NCBI GenBank assembly: GCA_016214425.1
Contig: JACRON010000084.1
Location: forward strand, 1-7,541
From: Nitrospirota bacterium
GTDB lineage: Bacteria > Nitrospirota > CAKKRA01 > 9FT-COMBO-42-15
DNA: 7,541 nucleotides
Direction of reading: 5' to 3'
The number at the start of each line of letters is the position of its first letter. The stretch's first letter is position 1. This document shows positions 1 through 5,457 of the stretch, one piece after another. Position numbers and translations under genes: made by a program. The notes beneath the pieces were generated by a model. It searched no databases and was not told the DNA's origin. It saw only the letters and a program-made list of their open reading frames with translations.

Positions 1-215
1 GGTCTAATTGCAACGATATTTCCGGGTGTTCTGCCGAGCATCCTCTTTGCCTCTGTGCCTACTGCAAGCACCTTTCCAGTAGCCTTTTGAATGGCTACAC
101 CAGAAGGCTCATTGCTGACAATGCCCCTTCCCCTGGCATAAACCAATGTATTTGCTGTCCCGAGGTCTATTGCAAGGTCATTAGAAAACCAGCCAAAGAA
201 CGAATCAAACCTCAT
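1..215 (-). CDS. mreB: Rod shape-determining protein MreB, N-terminal part (runs off the left edge)
   Basis: MreB is the bacterial actin homologue. It polymerises on the inner face of the membrane and guides the lateral-wall peptidoglycan machinery. Only the first 71 codons are visible; the rest lies beyond position 1. The start is ATG at 215-213, preceded by an AGGAGG ribosome binding site (227-232) with an 11-nt gap. Residues 5-12 (SFFGWFSN) form the usual short amphipathic head. Residues 17-23 (DLGTANT) are the phosphate-1 loop of the actin ATPase fold. Residues 30-42 (RGIVSNEPSGVAI) and 59-71 (MLGRTPGNIVAIR) match the family closely. The gene lies 54 bp downstream of the RDD-family gene on the same strand and may be co-transcribed with it. 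The usual partners mreC and mreD would lie outside the window. Confidence 0.95.
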   Translation of the reverse strand, partial: MRFDSFFGWFSNDLAIDLGTANTLVYARGRGIVSNEPSGVAIQKATGKVLAVGTEAKRMLGRTPGNIVAIR

Positions 216-252
216 TTTAAGAATAACCTCCTGATAAAATAAATATAGGTTG

Positions 253-269
253 TATAAGACATATAAGAC
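253..269. repeat. Tandem 9-bp repeat, TATAAGAC twice
   Basis: TATAAGAC occurs at 253-260 and again at 262-269, one base apart. The pair sits directly after the stop codon of the RDD gene, in the short gap before mreB. It may be a chance slippage product. No function can be read from it. Confidence 0.5.
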
Positions 270-701
270 TTATTCTTTATTATAATCAATTACCTGTGTC
301 TTTGCTATCTCGTCGCCTATTCTTAGCCCCTTTTCATTCCCTATTACCAAAACGCCCTCAAGCCCAATTATTATAATTGCAAGGAGCCATCCAACATAAG
401 GGATTAGGCAAAGGGTATAGGCAATTGCAAAAGGGATATTTCTTATAATGGCTTCCCTGAAGCCCACCTTTTTGCCCTCTGCTAATACAATTGCCTTTAA
501 GCCAATCAGTTTTTTTCCAATACTCTGTCCTTCAAAAAAACCGTCAGATATTATTATATAAAGGAGTCCTGCGAAAAATCCAACAGGCGGAAGCAACTTA
601 GAGAGGCCAACAGCAATCAATACATCAATAAACTTTGCAAGATGCCTGTTAAGTGTGTTTGCCTTTGGATAGGTCTTTGCACCCTCTGCGGTCTCTTCCA
701 T
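270..701 (-). CDS. RDD-family integral membrane protein
   Basis: This is a 143-residue membrane protein of the RDD family, a group of small multi-span proteins of mostly unknown role (some are linked to ion transport). The N-terminal segment R19-H-L-A-K-F-I-D26 carries the family arginine and first aspartate. D53, at the end of the next hydrophobic stretch, fits the second. GQSIGKKLIGLKAIV (58-72) matches the family's conserved GqtiGKrllGlrv block. Hydrophobic segments lie at about 26-52 (probably two short spans around the LLPPVG turn) and 88-120. The start is ATG at 701-699 with a GGAGGG site (705-710) three bases upstream. A good promoter lies just upstream. Family assignment is firm, but the biological role is unknown. 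Placement before mreB suggests co-transcription, not a proven functional link. Confidence 0.85.
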   Translation of the reverse strand: MEETAEGAKTYPKANTLNRHLAKFIDVLIAVGLSKLLPPVGFFAGLLYIIISDGFFEGQSIGKKLIGLKAIVLAEGKKVGFREAIIRNIPFAIAYTLCLIPYVGWLLAIIIIGLEGVLVIGNEKGLRIGDEIAKTQVIDYNKE

Positions 702-722
702 AAACCCTCCAGAAATTCTTTT

Positions 723-750
723 ATTATAACACCTTTTATATTTTATTCAA
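723..750 (-). promoter_or_regulatory. Sigma70-type promoter of the RDD gene (and possibly mreB)
   Basis: Read on the minus strand, TTGAAT (750-745) and TATAAT (728-723) are 16 bp apart. The predicted transcript start is near 716, giving a leader of about 15 nt that contains the GGAGGG site. Confidence 0.65.
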
Positions 751-786
751 GAGAAATATAGCTAAAAATATCACTAATTTGTGTCC

Positions 787-821
787 CATCCGCAGTTTAT
801 TCACCCATCTCCGCGGTGAAT
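787..821. repeat. Intergenic inverted repeat and CATCCGCAG element
   Basis: ATTCACC (799-805) and GGTGAAT (815-821) form a perfect 7-bp stem with a 9-nt loop. CATCCGCAG (787-795) precedes it; its reverse complement CTGCGGATG recurs at 5782-5790. The element lies in the 162-bp gap between trmN6 and the RDD gene. No U-tract follows on either strand, so a classical intrinsic terminator is unlikely. It looks more like a REP-type intergenic repeat. The rest of the gap up to 863 shows nothing else. Confidence 0.45.
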
Positions 822-863
822 GTTTCTGCCATAGGAAAAGGATTGCTATTTTAAGGACTGTCA

Positions 864-1607
864 TTATTTCTCTCCGTAAATCCTTTTTACTTCACCAGTA
901 TAGTCTCCGCTTTTATCATAAATATACAGCGGCCTTTCAATCTTAAGCCCCTCTCTCCCTGCTTTTGTCCCTTCCATCAGCGCAAAGGCGGCATCCTCTC
1001 CTTCTCTTGAATAGACAAGCCGCAACCTCTTTGGCTCTATATTATATCTTTTCATTTGATAAATCAACTCTGACAGCCTCTCCGGAAGGTGGATTAAAAA
1101 TAAAGAGGCTTTTACCTTTAGCAGATAACTGCTAATCCTGATTATCTCCTCAAGCGAGGTTTTTATCTCATGCCTTGCAATTGCCTTTTCCTCTGCAGGA
1201 TTTATCCTTCCGCTTTTAAATCTTCTGTATGGCGGGTTTGTAACAACAGAGTCAAAGTCCTCAGCCTTGAACCGCTTTTTTATATCCTTGATAGCAATAT
1301 TCTCTATATGAACCTGTGCTTCAAGCCTGTTTAATCTGACATTCTCCATTGCAAGCTCAAATAGCCCTTTTTGCAATTCAATCCCTGTTATCTTTGCATG
1401 GTGAAAACACCTTGATAGAAATAAGGCAATAATCCCGCTTCCTGTGCCAAGGTCAATTATATTTTTATCATCAGCCTTGATTTTCACAAAATCAGCAAGC
1501 AGGATTGCATCAATGGCAAACCTGTAGCCATCTTTTTTCTGTTTAATCTTAACATTCTCGCCATGAAAGGAGATGGAATCATTGGTAGTTGCAGCAAAGT
1601 TCTTCAT
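864..1607 (-). CDS. trmN6: tRNA1(Val) (adenine(37)-N6)-methyltransferase-like protein, TrmN6/YfiC family
   Basis: This is a SAM-dependent N6-adenine methyltransferase, 247 residues from the chosen start; the family is about 245. E. coli TrmN6 methylates A37 of tRNA1(Val). The N-terminal signature KKDGYRFAIDAILLADF (24-40) is typical. Motif I is IIDLGTGSG (50-58), the SAM-binding loop. Motif IV is the catalytic N124-P-P-Y127. Start choice: the frame stays open to a TTG at 1676, but a consensus plus-strand promoter (1665-1692) overlaps that TTG. The ATG at 1607 begins the protein where homologues begin. No clear Shine-Dalgarno site precedes this ATG. The gene diverges from the 62-residue gene and is followed on its strand by the RDD gene after 162 bp. 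Exact tRNA target is inferred from the family. Confidence 0.85.
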   Translation of the reverse strand: MKNFAATTNDSISFHGENVKIKQKKDGYRFAIDAILLADFVKIKADDKNIIDLGTGSGIIALFLSRCFHHAKITGIELQKGLFELAMENVRLNRLEAQVHIENIAIKDIKKRFKAEDFDSVVTNPPYRRFKSGRINPAEEKAIARHEIKTSLEEIIRISSYLLKVKASLFLIHLPERLSELIYQMKRYNIEPKRLRLVYSREGEDAAFALMEGTKAGREGLKIERPLYIYDKSGDYTGEVKRIYGEK

Positions 1608-1615
1608 CAATTGAA

Positions 1616-1645
1616 ATAATATCACACTTAAAATGCAATTTGCAA
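1616..1645 (-). promoter_or_regulatory. Candidate promoter of trmN6, possibly giving a leaderless mRNA
   Basis: On the minus strand TTGCAA (1645-1640) and TATTAT (1621-1616) are 18 bp apart. Transcription would start around 1609, within a few bases of the ATG at 1607. That would fit the missing Shine-Dalgarno site. The -35 box is weak, so this is tentative. Confidence 0.3.
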
Positions 1646-1664
1646 AAGCCGAACACTTTTTTTC

Positions 1665-1692
1665 TTGACAAAACAACCAAAGGTTGTATAAT
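1665..1692 (+). promoter_or_regulatory. Consensus sigma70 promoter with embedded palindromic operator
   Basis: TTGACA (1665-1670) and TATAAT (1687-1692) both match consensus perfectly and are 16 bp apart. The spacer holds a perfect palindrome, ACAACC-AAA-GGTTGT (1673-1687), whose last base is the first base of the -10 box. A protein bound there would block RNA polymerase. The XRE gene promoter has the same layout. The predicted start is near 1699, about 54 nt before the 62-residue gene. Confidence 0.8.
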
Positions 1693-1752
1693 TAAGCTAA
1701 CCAACAGTTTGAGCAGTGTTTATGTCTTTGTCTGATTTTTATGGAGCGGTGT

Positions 1753-1941
1753 ATGGGTGATTATCCTGATCTTGAAAAAAACAGGGCTTATAACTTTCTA
1801 TTAAATCTTCCTGATTTAATAAAAAACCTTTCTGATACCAACCTTCAAATGGTAGTCCACTTTTCTATTATGGAGCTTACGGAAAGAGGATATGATGTTA
1901 TATGGGAGATTAATAAGAAGGGGGACTCTCCGCGCAAATGA
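1753..1941 (+). CDS. Small protein of unknown function (62 residues)
   Basis: I do not recognise this protein. It is short, acidic at the N-terminus and probably helical (NFLLNLPDLIKNLSD, then LQMVVHFSIMELTERGYDVIWEIN). It ends in a basic tail (NKKGDSPRK). It has no signal peptide, membrane span, cysteine pair or obvious catalytic motif. The frame also offers an ATG at 1741, but nothing like a ribosome binding site precedes that codon. The ATG at 1753 has GGAG (1743-1746) six bases upstream and is preferred. A consensus promoter with an embedded palindrome lies upstream. The stop is 2 bp from the stop of the convergent XRE gene, so the two transcripts must overlap antisense unless both terminate inside the opposite gene. 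The shared operator makes it a likely target of that regulator. Confidence 0.6.
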   Translation: MGDYPDLEKNRAYNFLLNLPDLIKNLSDTNLQMVVHFSIMELTERGYDVIWEINKKGDSPRK

Positions 1942-1943
1942 TT

Positions 1944-2333
1944 TTATAAGATTGAAATAAATTTTGTGGCGCTTTTTATCAGGCCCAAAAGCTTCTCTCT
2001 CGCTTTTCTGCCCTTCACCTTTCTAAATAGTTTTATTAATTCAAGCTCCTCTTTAGATAACTCGCCAATGGCATGATATAGCACCTCTTTTTCTTTAACC
2101 TTTGGCGATTTCTCCTCAAAAAAATAACTAATTGGTATATTAAGTCCATCTGCAATTAATTTTAACCTATCAGTGCTTATTCTATCTGTCCCATTCTCAT
2201 ATTTTTGTATCTGCTGATAAGTAACGTCAGCAATTTCCCCAAGTCGTTCCTGCGAAAATCCAAACTGTTTCCTCAATGACTTTATCTTGTCGCCGATGGC
2301 AGCAGAATAAGTTGTTGACCTGTATTTTACCAT
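1944..2333 (-). CDS. XRE-family (Cro/CI-type) helix-turn-helix transcriptional regulator
   Basis: This 129-residue protein is a DNA-binding repressor-type regulator. Residues 13-72 form the five-helix HTH_3 domain: IGDKIKSLRKQFGFSQERLGEIADVTYQQIQKYENG and so on through ISYFFEE. The recognition helix lies at about VTYQQIQKYENG (37-48). The C-terminal part (80-129) is charged and helical (ELSKEELELIKLF, then RKAREKLLGLIK), probably for dimerisation. There is no peptidase or ligand domain, so any inducer is unknown. The start is ATG at 2333-2331, with GAGGA (2342-2338) four bases upstream. The promoter contains a 15-bp palindrome in its spacer and another palindrome just after the -10 box, a strong hint of autoregulation. 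It converges on the 62-residue gene. Similar proteins occur in phage-like and genomic-island regions, but no other phage genes are visible here. Confidence 0.88.
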   Translation of the reverse strand: MVKYRSTTYSAAIGDKIKSLRKQFGFSQERLGEIADVTYQQIQKYENGTDRISTDRLKLIADGLNIPISYFFEEKSPKVKEKEVLYHAIGELSKEELELIKLFRKVKGRKAREKLLGLIKSATKFISIL

Positions 2334-2383
2334 TAAATCCTCAAAAATATCAAAAAGTTAAATTATTTGTGTTCAGAAATTCC

Positions 2384-2401
2384 TTGTAACAATGTTTACA
2401 A
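2384..2401. promoter_or_regulatory. Palindrome at the XRE gene transcript start (putative second operator)
   Basis: TTGTAA (2384-2389) and TTACAA (2396-2401) are perfect inverted arms around CAATGT. The element lies immediately downstream of the -10 box of the XRE promoter, covering the predicted transcript start. It shares TTGT/ACAA ends with the spacer palindrome but in inverted order, so it may be a separate binding site. Confidence 0.45.
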
Positions 2402-2430
2402 ACTATACAATTTAAAATTGTTTTTGTCTA
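2402..2430 (-). promoter_or_regulatory. Promoter of the XRE gene with embedded 15-bp operator
   Basis: On the minus strand TAGACA (2430-2425) and TATAGT (2407-2402) are exactly 17 bp apart. The plus-strand palindrome ACAATTT-A-AAATTGT (2407-2421) fills the spacer and reaches the first base of the -10 box. This is the same arrangement as at 1665-1692. The leader would be about 60 nt. Confidence 0.7.
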
Positions 2431-2441
2431 CAGATTGGCGG

Positions 2442-2485
2442 TTGCGTAAAGCAGTACAATAAAACGCAATTTTAGATTGTATAAA
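2442..2485 (+). promoter_or_regulatory. Third, diverged operator-like copy with a possible rightward -10 box
   Basis: GCAATTTTAGATTGT (2466-2480) matches the minus-strand reading of the XRE operator, ACAATTTTAAATTGT, at 13 of 15 positions. It is followed by TATAAA (2480-2485), again sharing the last palindrome base. No good -35 box is visible, so promoter activity is doubtful. TTGCGT (2442-2447) and ACGCAA (2464-2469) form a wider inverted pair around it. Confidence 0.4.
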
Positions 2486-2523
2486 TCTGTTTTAGCTAAT
2501 ATTTAAGGGTTGGAAGTATACTG

Positions 2524-2580
2524 ATGTTGTTGATCAGGCGCTATGAGGAATCTCATGGAAAAGAAGGTGTGGCAAATTAA
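2524..2580 (+). other. Possible 18-codon open frame, perhaps the remnant of a divergent gene
   Basis: An ATG at 2524 opens a frame of 18 codons (MLLIRRYEESHGKEGVAN) ending at TAA 2578-2580. GGAAG (2512-2516) lies seven bases upstream, a plausible ribosome binding site. It lies downstream of the third operator-like copy, where a divergent gene would sit in a Cro/CI-like switch. It could be chance. A small hairpin ATGAG-GAAT-CTCAT (2543-2556) lies inside it. I recognise no family. Confidence 0.25.
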
Positions 2581-2604
2581 GGCATCAGGTCTGTCAATAT
2601 TTTA

Positions 2605-4476
2605 TTAGAAGGCATTTGTGGTAATAACAGGCAGATTCTCTTCAAACTCTTTTGCCTTTGAATCATGCTCGGCAGTCAGCGCTTCCAACTCATTAAAAAG
2701 GGTTTCAATCCTGATATTTAAATTATGAATAGCAATTGACAGCCTTGATATGGCCTCGCAGTCCCCTTTTTCAGAGGCCTCCACAAGGGCTATGCTCTCC
2801 TTCCCCACTTCTTTTTCCAAGAGCATTATGTTTTTTTCCGCATCAGCAATCCTCTTTTGCAGAGGCGCCAGTATCTTTGAACGGCTTTCTGCTATTTGAG
2901 CCCTGAGCCGCCGCATCTCCTTTTTGTTAAGATTCCTGTTTTGACTGCCATTGCTCTGGCTGCTGCTATTCTCTGTTTCTCTTTCACTTTCCCATCCCAC
3001 ACGATCTAAAAACTCCTGATAGGTTCCTTCAAACATGGCTGCCTTGCCTCCGTCAAATACAATAAGCCTTGTGGCTATAGCGTTTAGCATCAGCTCGCTG
3101 TGAGTAACGATAATCACAGCGCCTTCAAATGCCTCAATAGCCTCAACAAGCGAATCTATAGAATCCATGTCTAAATGATTGGTTGGTTCGTCTAATAAAA
3201 GGAGGTTTGCCGGACTGACAAGCAGCTTGCCAAGAAGAACCCTGCTCTTTTCCCCGCCTGAAAGCACTTCAACTTTTTTCAGCGCCTTATCGCCTTCAAA
3301 CATCATGACGCCGCATATCCTGCGGGCAGCGCCCCGGCTGCAATCAGGATGTGTATCAATTATTTCCTGTTCAACACTCTTTTTATGGTCAAGACGGTTT
3401 ATATTGGTCTGGCCAAAGTAGGCAATCTTTAAATTTGGGTGCTGATTAACCATCCCAGTCTGCGGCTGCAGTTCGCCTGTTAACATATTTAAAAGCGTTG
3501 TTTTCCCCTTTCCATTTTTCCCAATAACAGCGATCCTGTCTTTTTTTCCGACAGATAAGCTTAGACCGTCAATCAGCGGCAGACTATCCTGTTTATAGGA
3601 AAATGCAATATTTTCCACATTCATCAGCCATTTGCCTGGGAAAGGCGCTGACTTAAATTCAAAATCAAGGGTTCTTATCTCAGATAGCTCTTCTAACTTT
3701 TCCTTTTTTTCAAACGCCTTTATCCGGGACTGAACAGCCTTTGCCTTGGATGCCTTTGCCCTGAACCGATTTATAAACTGCTCAGCCTCCCTATATTTCT
3801 TCTCCTCGTTTGTACGCGTCTTTTCATGTAACTCTTCTTCCAGGAATATCTGCTGATAAAGTTTTTGGGTCGGACCAGCTATTTTTCGCATTTTGCAGCG
3901 GTGTATGCCCATAGTGTGGGTCGTTACACTGTCCATAAATTCACGGTCATGTGTGATTATAATCAGTTCATCTTTCCAATTGCGCAGAAATCGCGTCAGC
4001 CATCGCACAGATACAATATCCAGATAGTTGGTTGGCTCGTCAAGAAGGAGCAGGTTTGGCTCTGAAACCAGCACCTTGGCAAGATTCAGACGAACCTGAT
4101 AACCGCCTGAGAACTCGTTCGGGTGTCGGTTAAAATCATCCTCATTAAATCCGAGACCCATAAGAATGGCTTCAACCTTGTAGCTTTCATCAATCCCGTC
4201 TTCTGAAACAGGAAGGCTGAGGCACCCTTCTTTTAAAACAGTATCCTCAGTAAAATGGATGTGCTGGGAGAGATGCCTGATGGTGTAATAATTGGGAACG
4301 CTGATAGCGCCGGCATCAGGATGCTCCTCGCCAAGTATCATCCTGAACAGGGTTGTTTTGCCGTGGCCGTTTCTGCCGACCAATCCAATCCGTTCGCCGG
4401 GATTTATGACAAAACTCACATTGTCAAAAATCTCCTGACCGCTGTATGATTTTTCTAAACCACTTACCTTAAGCAT
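2605..4476 (-). CDS. ABC-F family ATPase (ribosome-associated type, Uup/YheS-like)
   Basis: This 623-residue soluble protein has two ABC ATPase domains and no membrane part, the ABC-F plan. Family members bind the ribosomal E site and act in translation, ribosome rescue or antibiotic protection. Domain 1: Walker A GRNGHGKTT (34-42), signature FSGGY (122-126), Walker B LLLLDEPTN (142-150, catalytic E147), switch H176. The linker (about 205-265) is charged and helical (KYREAEQFINRFRAKASKAK), matching the P-site tRNA interaction motif. Domain 2: Walker A GKNGKGKTT (319-327), signature LSGGE (405-409), Walker B LLLLDEPTN (425-433, E430), H459. A C-terminal coiled coil (about 513-611) recalls Uup. 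All catalytic residues are present. The start is ATG at 4476-4474, where the standard MLKVSGLEKSY opening falls. Its ribosome binding site is weak. No clear promoter is seen in the 320 bp upstream. No resistance role can be inferred from sequence alone. Confidence 0.93.
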   Translation of the reverse strand: MLKVSGLEKSYSGQEIFDNVSFVINPGERIGLVGRNGHGKTTLFRMILGEEHPDAGAISVPNYYTIRHLSQHIHFTEDTVLKEGCLSLPVSEDGIDESYKVEAILMGLGFNEDDFNRHPNEFSGGYQVRLNLAKVLVSEPNLLLLDEPTNYLDIVSVRWLTRFLRNWKDELIIITHDREFMDSVTTHTMGIHRCKMRKIAGPTQKLYQQIFLEEELHEKTRTNEEKKYREAEQFINRFRAKASKAKAVQSRIKAFEKKEKLEELSEIRTLDFEFKSAPFPGKWLMNVENIAFSYKQDSLPLIDGLSLSVGKKDRIAVIGKNGKGKTTLLNMLTGELQPQTGMVNQHPNLKIAYFGQTNINRLDHKKSVEQEIIDTHPDCSRGAARRICGVMMFEGDKALKKVEVLSGGEKSRVLLGKLLVSPANLLLLDEPTNHLDMDSIDSLVEAIEAFEGAVIIVTHSELMLNAIATRLIVFDGGKAAMFEGTYQEFLDRVGWESERETENSSSQSNGSQNRNLNKKEMRRLRAQIAESRSKILAPLQKRIADAEKNIMLLEKEVGKESIALVEASEKGDCEAISRLSIAIHNLNIRIETLFNELEALTAEHDSKAKEFEENLPVITTNAF

Positions 4477-4796
4477 GTATCTTAAAAACTTCCATGTATG
4501 TTTACAGTGTGTAAAATTCCTTCATTAGGGACAACAGTCTGCCCCCTTTGTGTTAAAGTGGTGCGCATATCTTAACCTCAATAAAATTGATTTAAAAAAA
4601 CCACAAAACGATTGGTATATTTAGCTGATTTTAATTAATTTTACAAGCTAAAAATATTTTTGACTTGTTTTGTCTTTTTTATTTTTCCGTGAACAAAAGC
4701 AAGAAAAGGCTAAAGCAGAAGGCGAAAAAGGTTATGCCTTGTTTTTACAATTCCTTTTTCGCCTATTGATAGTTTTTTCCGCTTGGCAGGCGCCCT
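4477..4796. other. 320-bp gene-free region upstream of the ABC-F gene
   Basis: This region is AT-rich and holds several palindromes. TTTAGCT (4620-4626) pairs with AGCTAAA (4646-4652) around an AATTAATT centre. AAAAATATTTTT (4649-4660) is a perfect 12-bp palindrome. ACAAG (4643-4647) and CTTGT (4664-4668) form a further inverted pair. A large hairpin is listed separately. On the minus strand TTGTAA followed 17 bp later by TAAATA could be a poor promoter for the ABC-F gene (around 4618-4645), but I would not rely on it. A frame from 4664 to about 4798 on the plus strand is open but low in complexity and lacks a credible start. Confidence 0.5.
4719..4763. terminator. Large hairpin, possible terminator after the DUF3592-like gene
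   Basis: GGCGAAAAAGG (4721-4731) and CCTTTTTCGCC (4753-4763) are perfect 11-bp arms with a 21-nt loop. The hairpin begins 33 nt past the stop of the minus-strand gene that ends at 4797, so it fits a terminator for it, though no clean U-tract follows on that strand. A competing stem, AAGGC (4719-4723) with GCCTT (4736-4740) followed by GTTTTT, would be a terminator shape on the plus strand. The two stems are mutually exclusive. Confidence 0.5.
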
Positions 4797-5315
4797 TTAA
4801 ATAGACAGCCTCCTTTCTTTTCGTAACTTCAAAATTGATCTACTCAAGAAAAGAATAGCTATCAGTTCCAATGATAAAAGCACTATATCAAAAATAAAGT
4901 TTCCATCGGACACAAACATACCGTCACGTGAATAAGGAGAGGGGTTATTTACTATATATATAATTTCAATAGGGTCATTTATTTGAAGATAAACCCATTT
5001 TTCATATTGCATACTTACCCGATGAACCCCATTTTCTTTAATATTTTGGCCAGTCCAGCTAATCCAATACATATGTCCAGTCCCATAATCTGTTGCATAT
5101 CGTTCATGCCACTTCTGAGTTATTGTGTAAGTCCGAATCACCATTTCCCCATCTATCCAACCTTTGATAATGCACATCCTATAAAGTTTTGAGGTTGTAA
5201 GTATTGCAAGGTAAATAAATAGTATAAGAATGAGAACAGCAACGAATTTATTTTTATCAAGATAATCTTGAATCTCTTTTAGCGCCTTAAGTATTTCTTT
5301 CTCGTTTGCACTCAT
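4797..5315 (-). CDS. Two-TM membrane protein, DUF3592-like
   Basis: This 172-residue protein has a short cytoplasmic helix (MSANEKEILKALKEIQDYLDK), a membrane span at about 24-41 and a second span at about 139-158. A basic tail (KLRKERR) follows. The central 55-135 stretch looks like a beta-rich domain outside the membrane. Its YWISWTG ... GVHRVSMQYEKW ... INDPIEIIYIVNNPSPY pattern resembles DUF3592 proteins, which have a beta domain between two spans and a conserved 'GD.v.V.Y.p.nP' motif; here the motif is NDPIEIIYIVNNP. The function of that family is unknown. The start is ATG at 5315-5313, with AAGAG a few bases upstream, a modest site. The gene lies 142 bp downstream of the antitoxin-like gene on the same strand. 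Family assignment is from pattern memory only and should be read as tentative. Confidence 0.65.
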   Translation of the reverse strand: MSANEKEILKALKEIQDYLDKNKFVAVLILILFIYLAILTTSKLYRMCIIKGWIDGEMVIRTYTITQKWHERYATDYGTGHMYWISWTGQNIKENGVHRVSMQYEKWVYLQINDPIEIIYIVNNPSPYSRDGMFVSDGNFIFDIVLLSLELIAILFLSRSILKLRKERRLSI

Positions 5316-5384
5316 GTTTGCTCTTAGAAGAGTGGCATAGAGTCAGATTTTGCCCTAAACATTTTTTATCATCATGCTCGCTAT

Positions 5385-5413
5385 GATATAGTGATAGAGT
5401 AAATCTCCACCAA
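5385..5413 (-). promoter_or_regulatory. Weak candidate promoter of the DUF3592-like gene
   Basis: On the minus strand TTGGTG (5413-5408) and TATATC (5390-5385) are 17 bp apart. Both boxes match only partly. Read-through from the antitoxin-like gene is an alternative. Confidence 0.3.
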
Positions 5414-5457
5414 CTGCCGAAAATAAGAAGGCCGTGGTTGTTGGCCATACTGTGGCA

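Noticed and set aside
1607..1676. N-terminal extension of trmN6 from TTG at 1676
   Set aside because: The TTG overlaps a consensus plus-strand promoter, the extra 23 residues are not typical of the family, and homologues start near 1607.
1722..1760. 12-codon frame (MSLSDFYGAVYG) overlapping the start of the 62-residue gene, a possible leader peptide
   Set aside because: No ribosome binding site precedes the ATG at 1722 and the residues show no attenuator-like codon run.
2334..2604. CRISPR array or phage attachment site in the palindrome-rich gap
   Set aside because: The repeats are short, few, irregularly spaced and palindromic; no integrase or tRNA end is present.
3179..4449. Plus-strand frames inside the ABC-F gene (3179-3421, 3865-4065, 4255-4449)
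   Set aside because: They are antisense to conserved ATPase motifs and have no coding character of their own.
4664..4798. Plus-strand open frame of about 45 codons (REQKQEKAKAEGEKGYALF and onward)
   Set aside because: It has no good start or ribosome binding site and low-complexity composition; the hairpin explains the sequence better.
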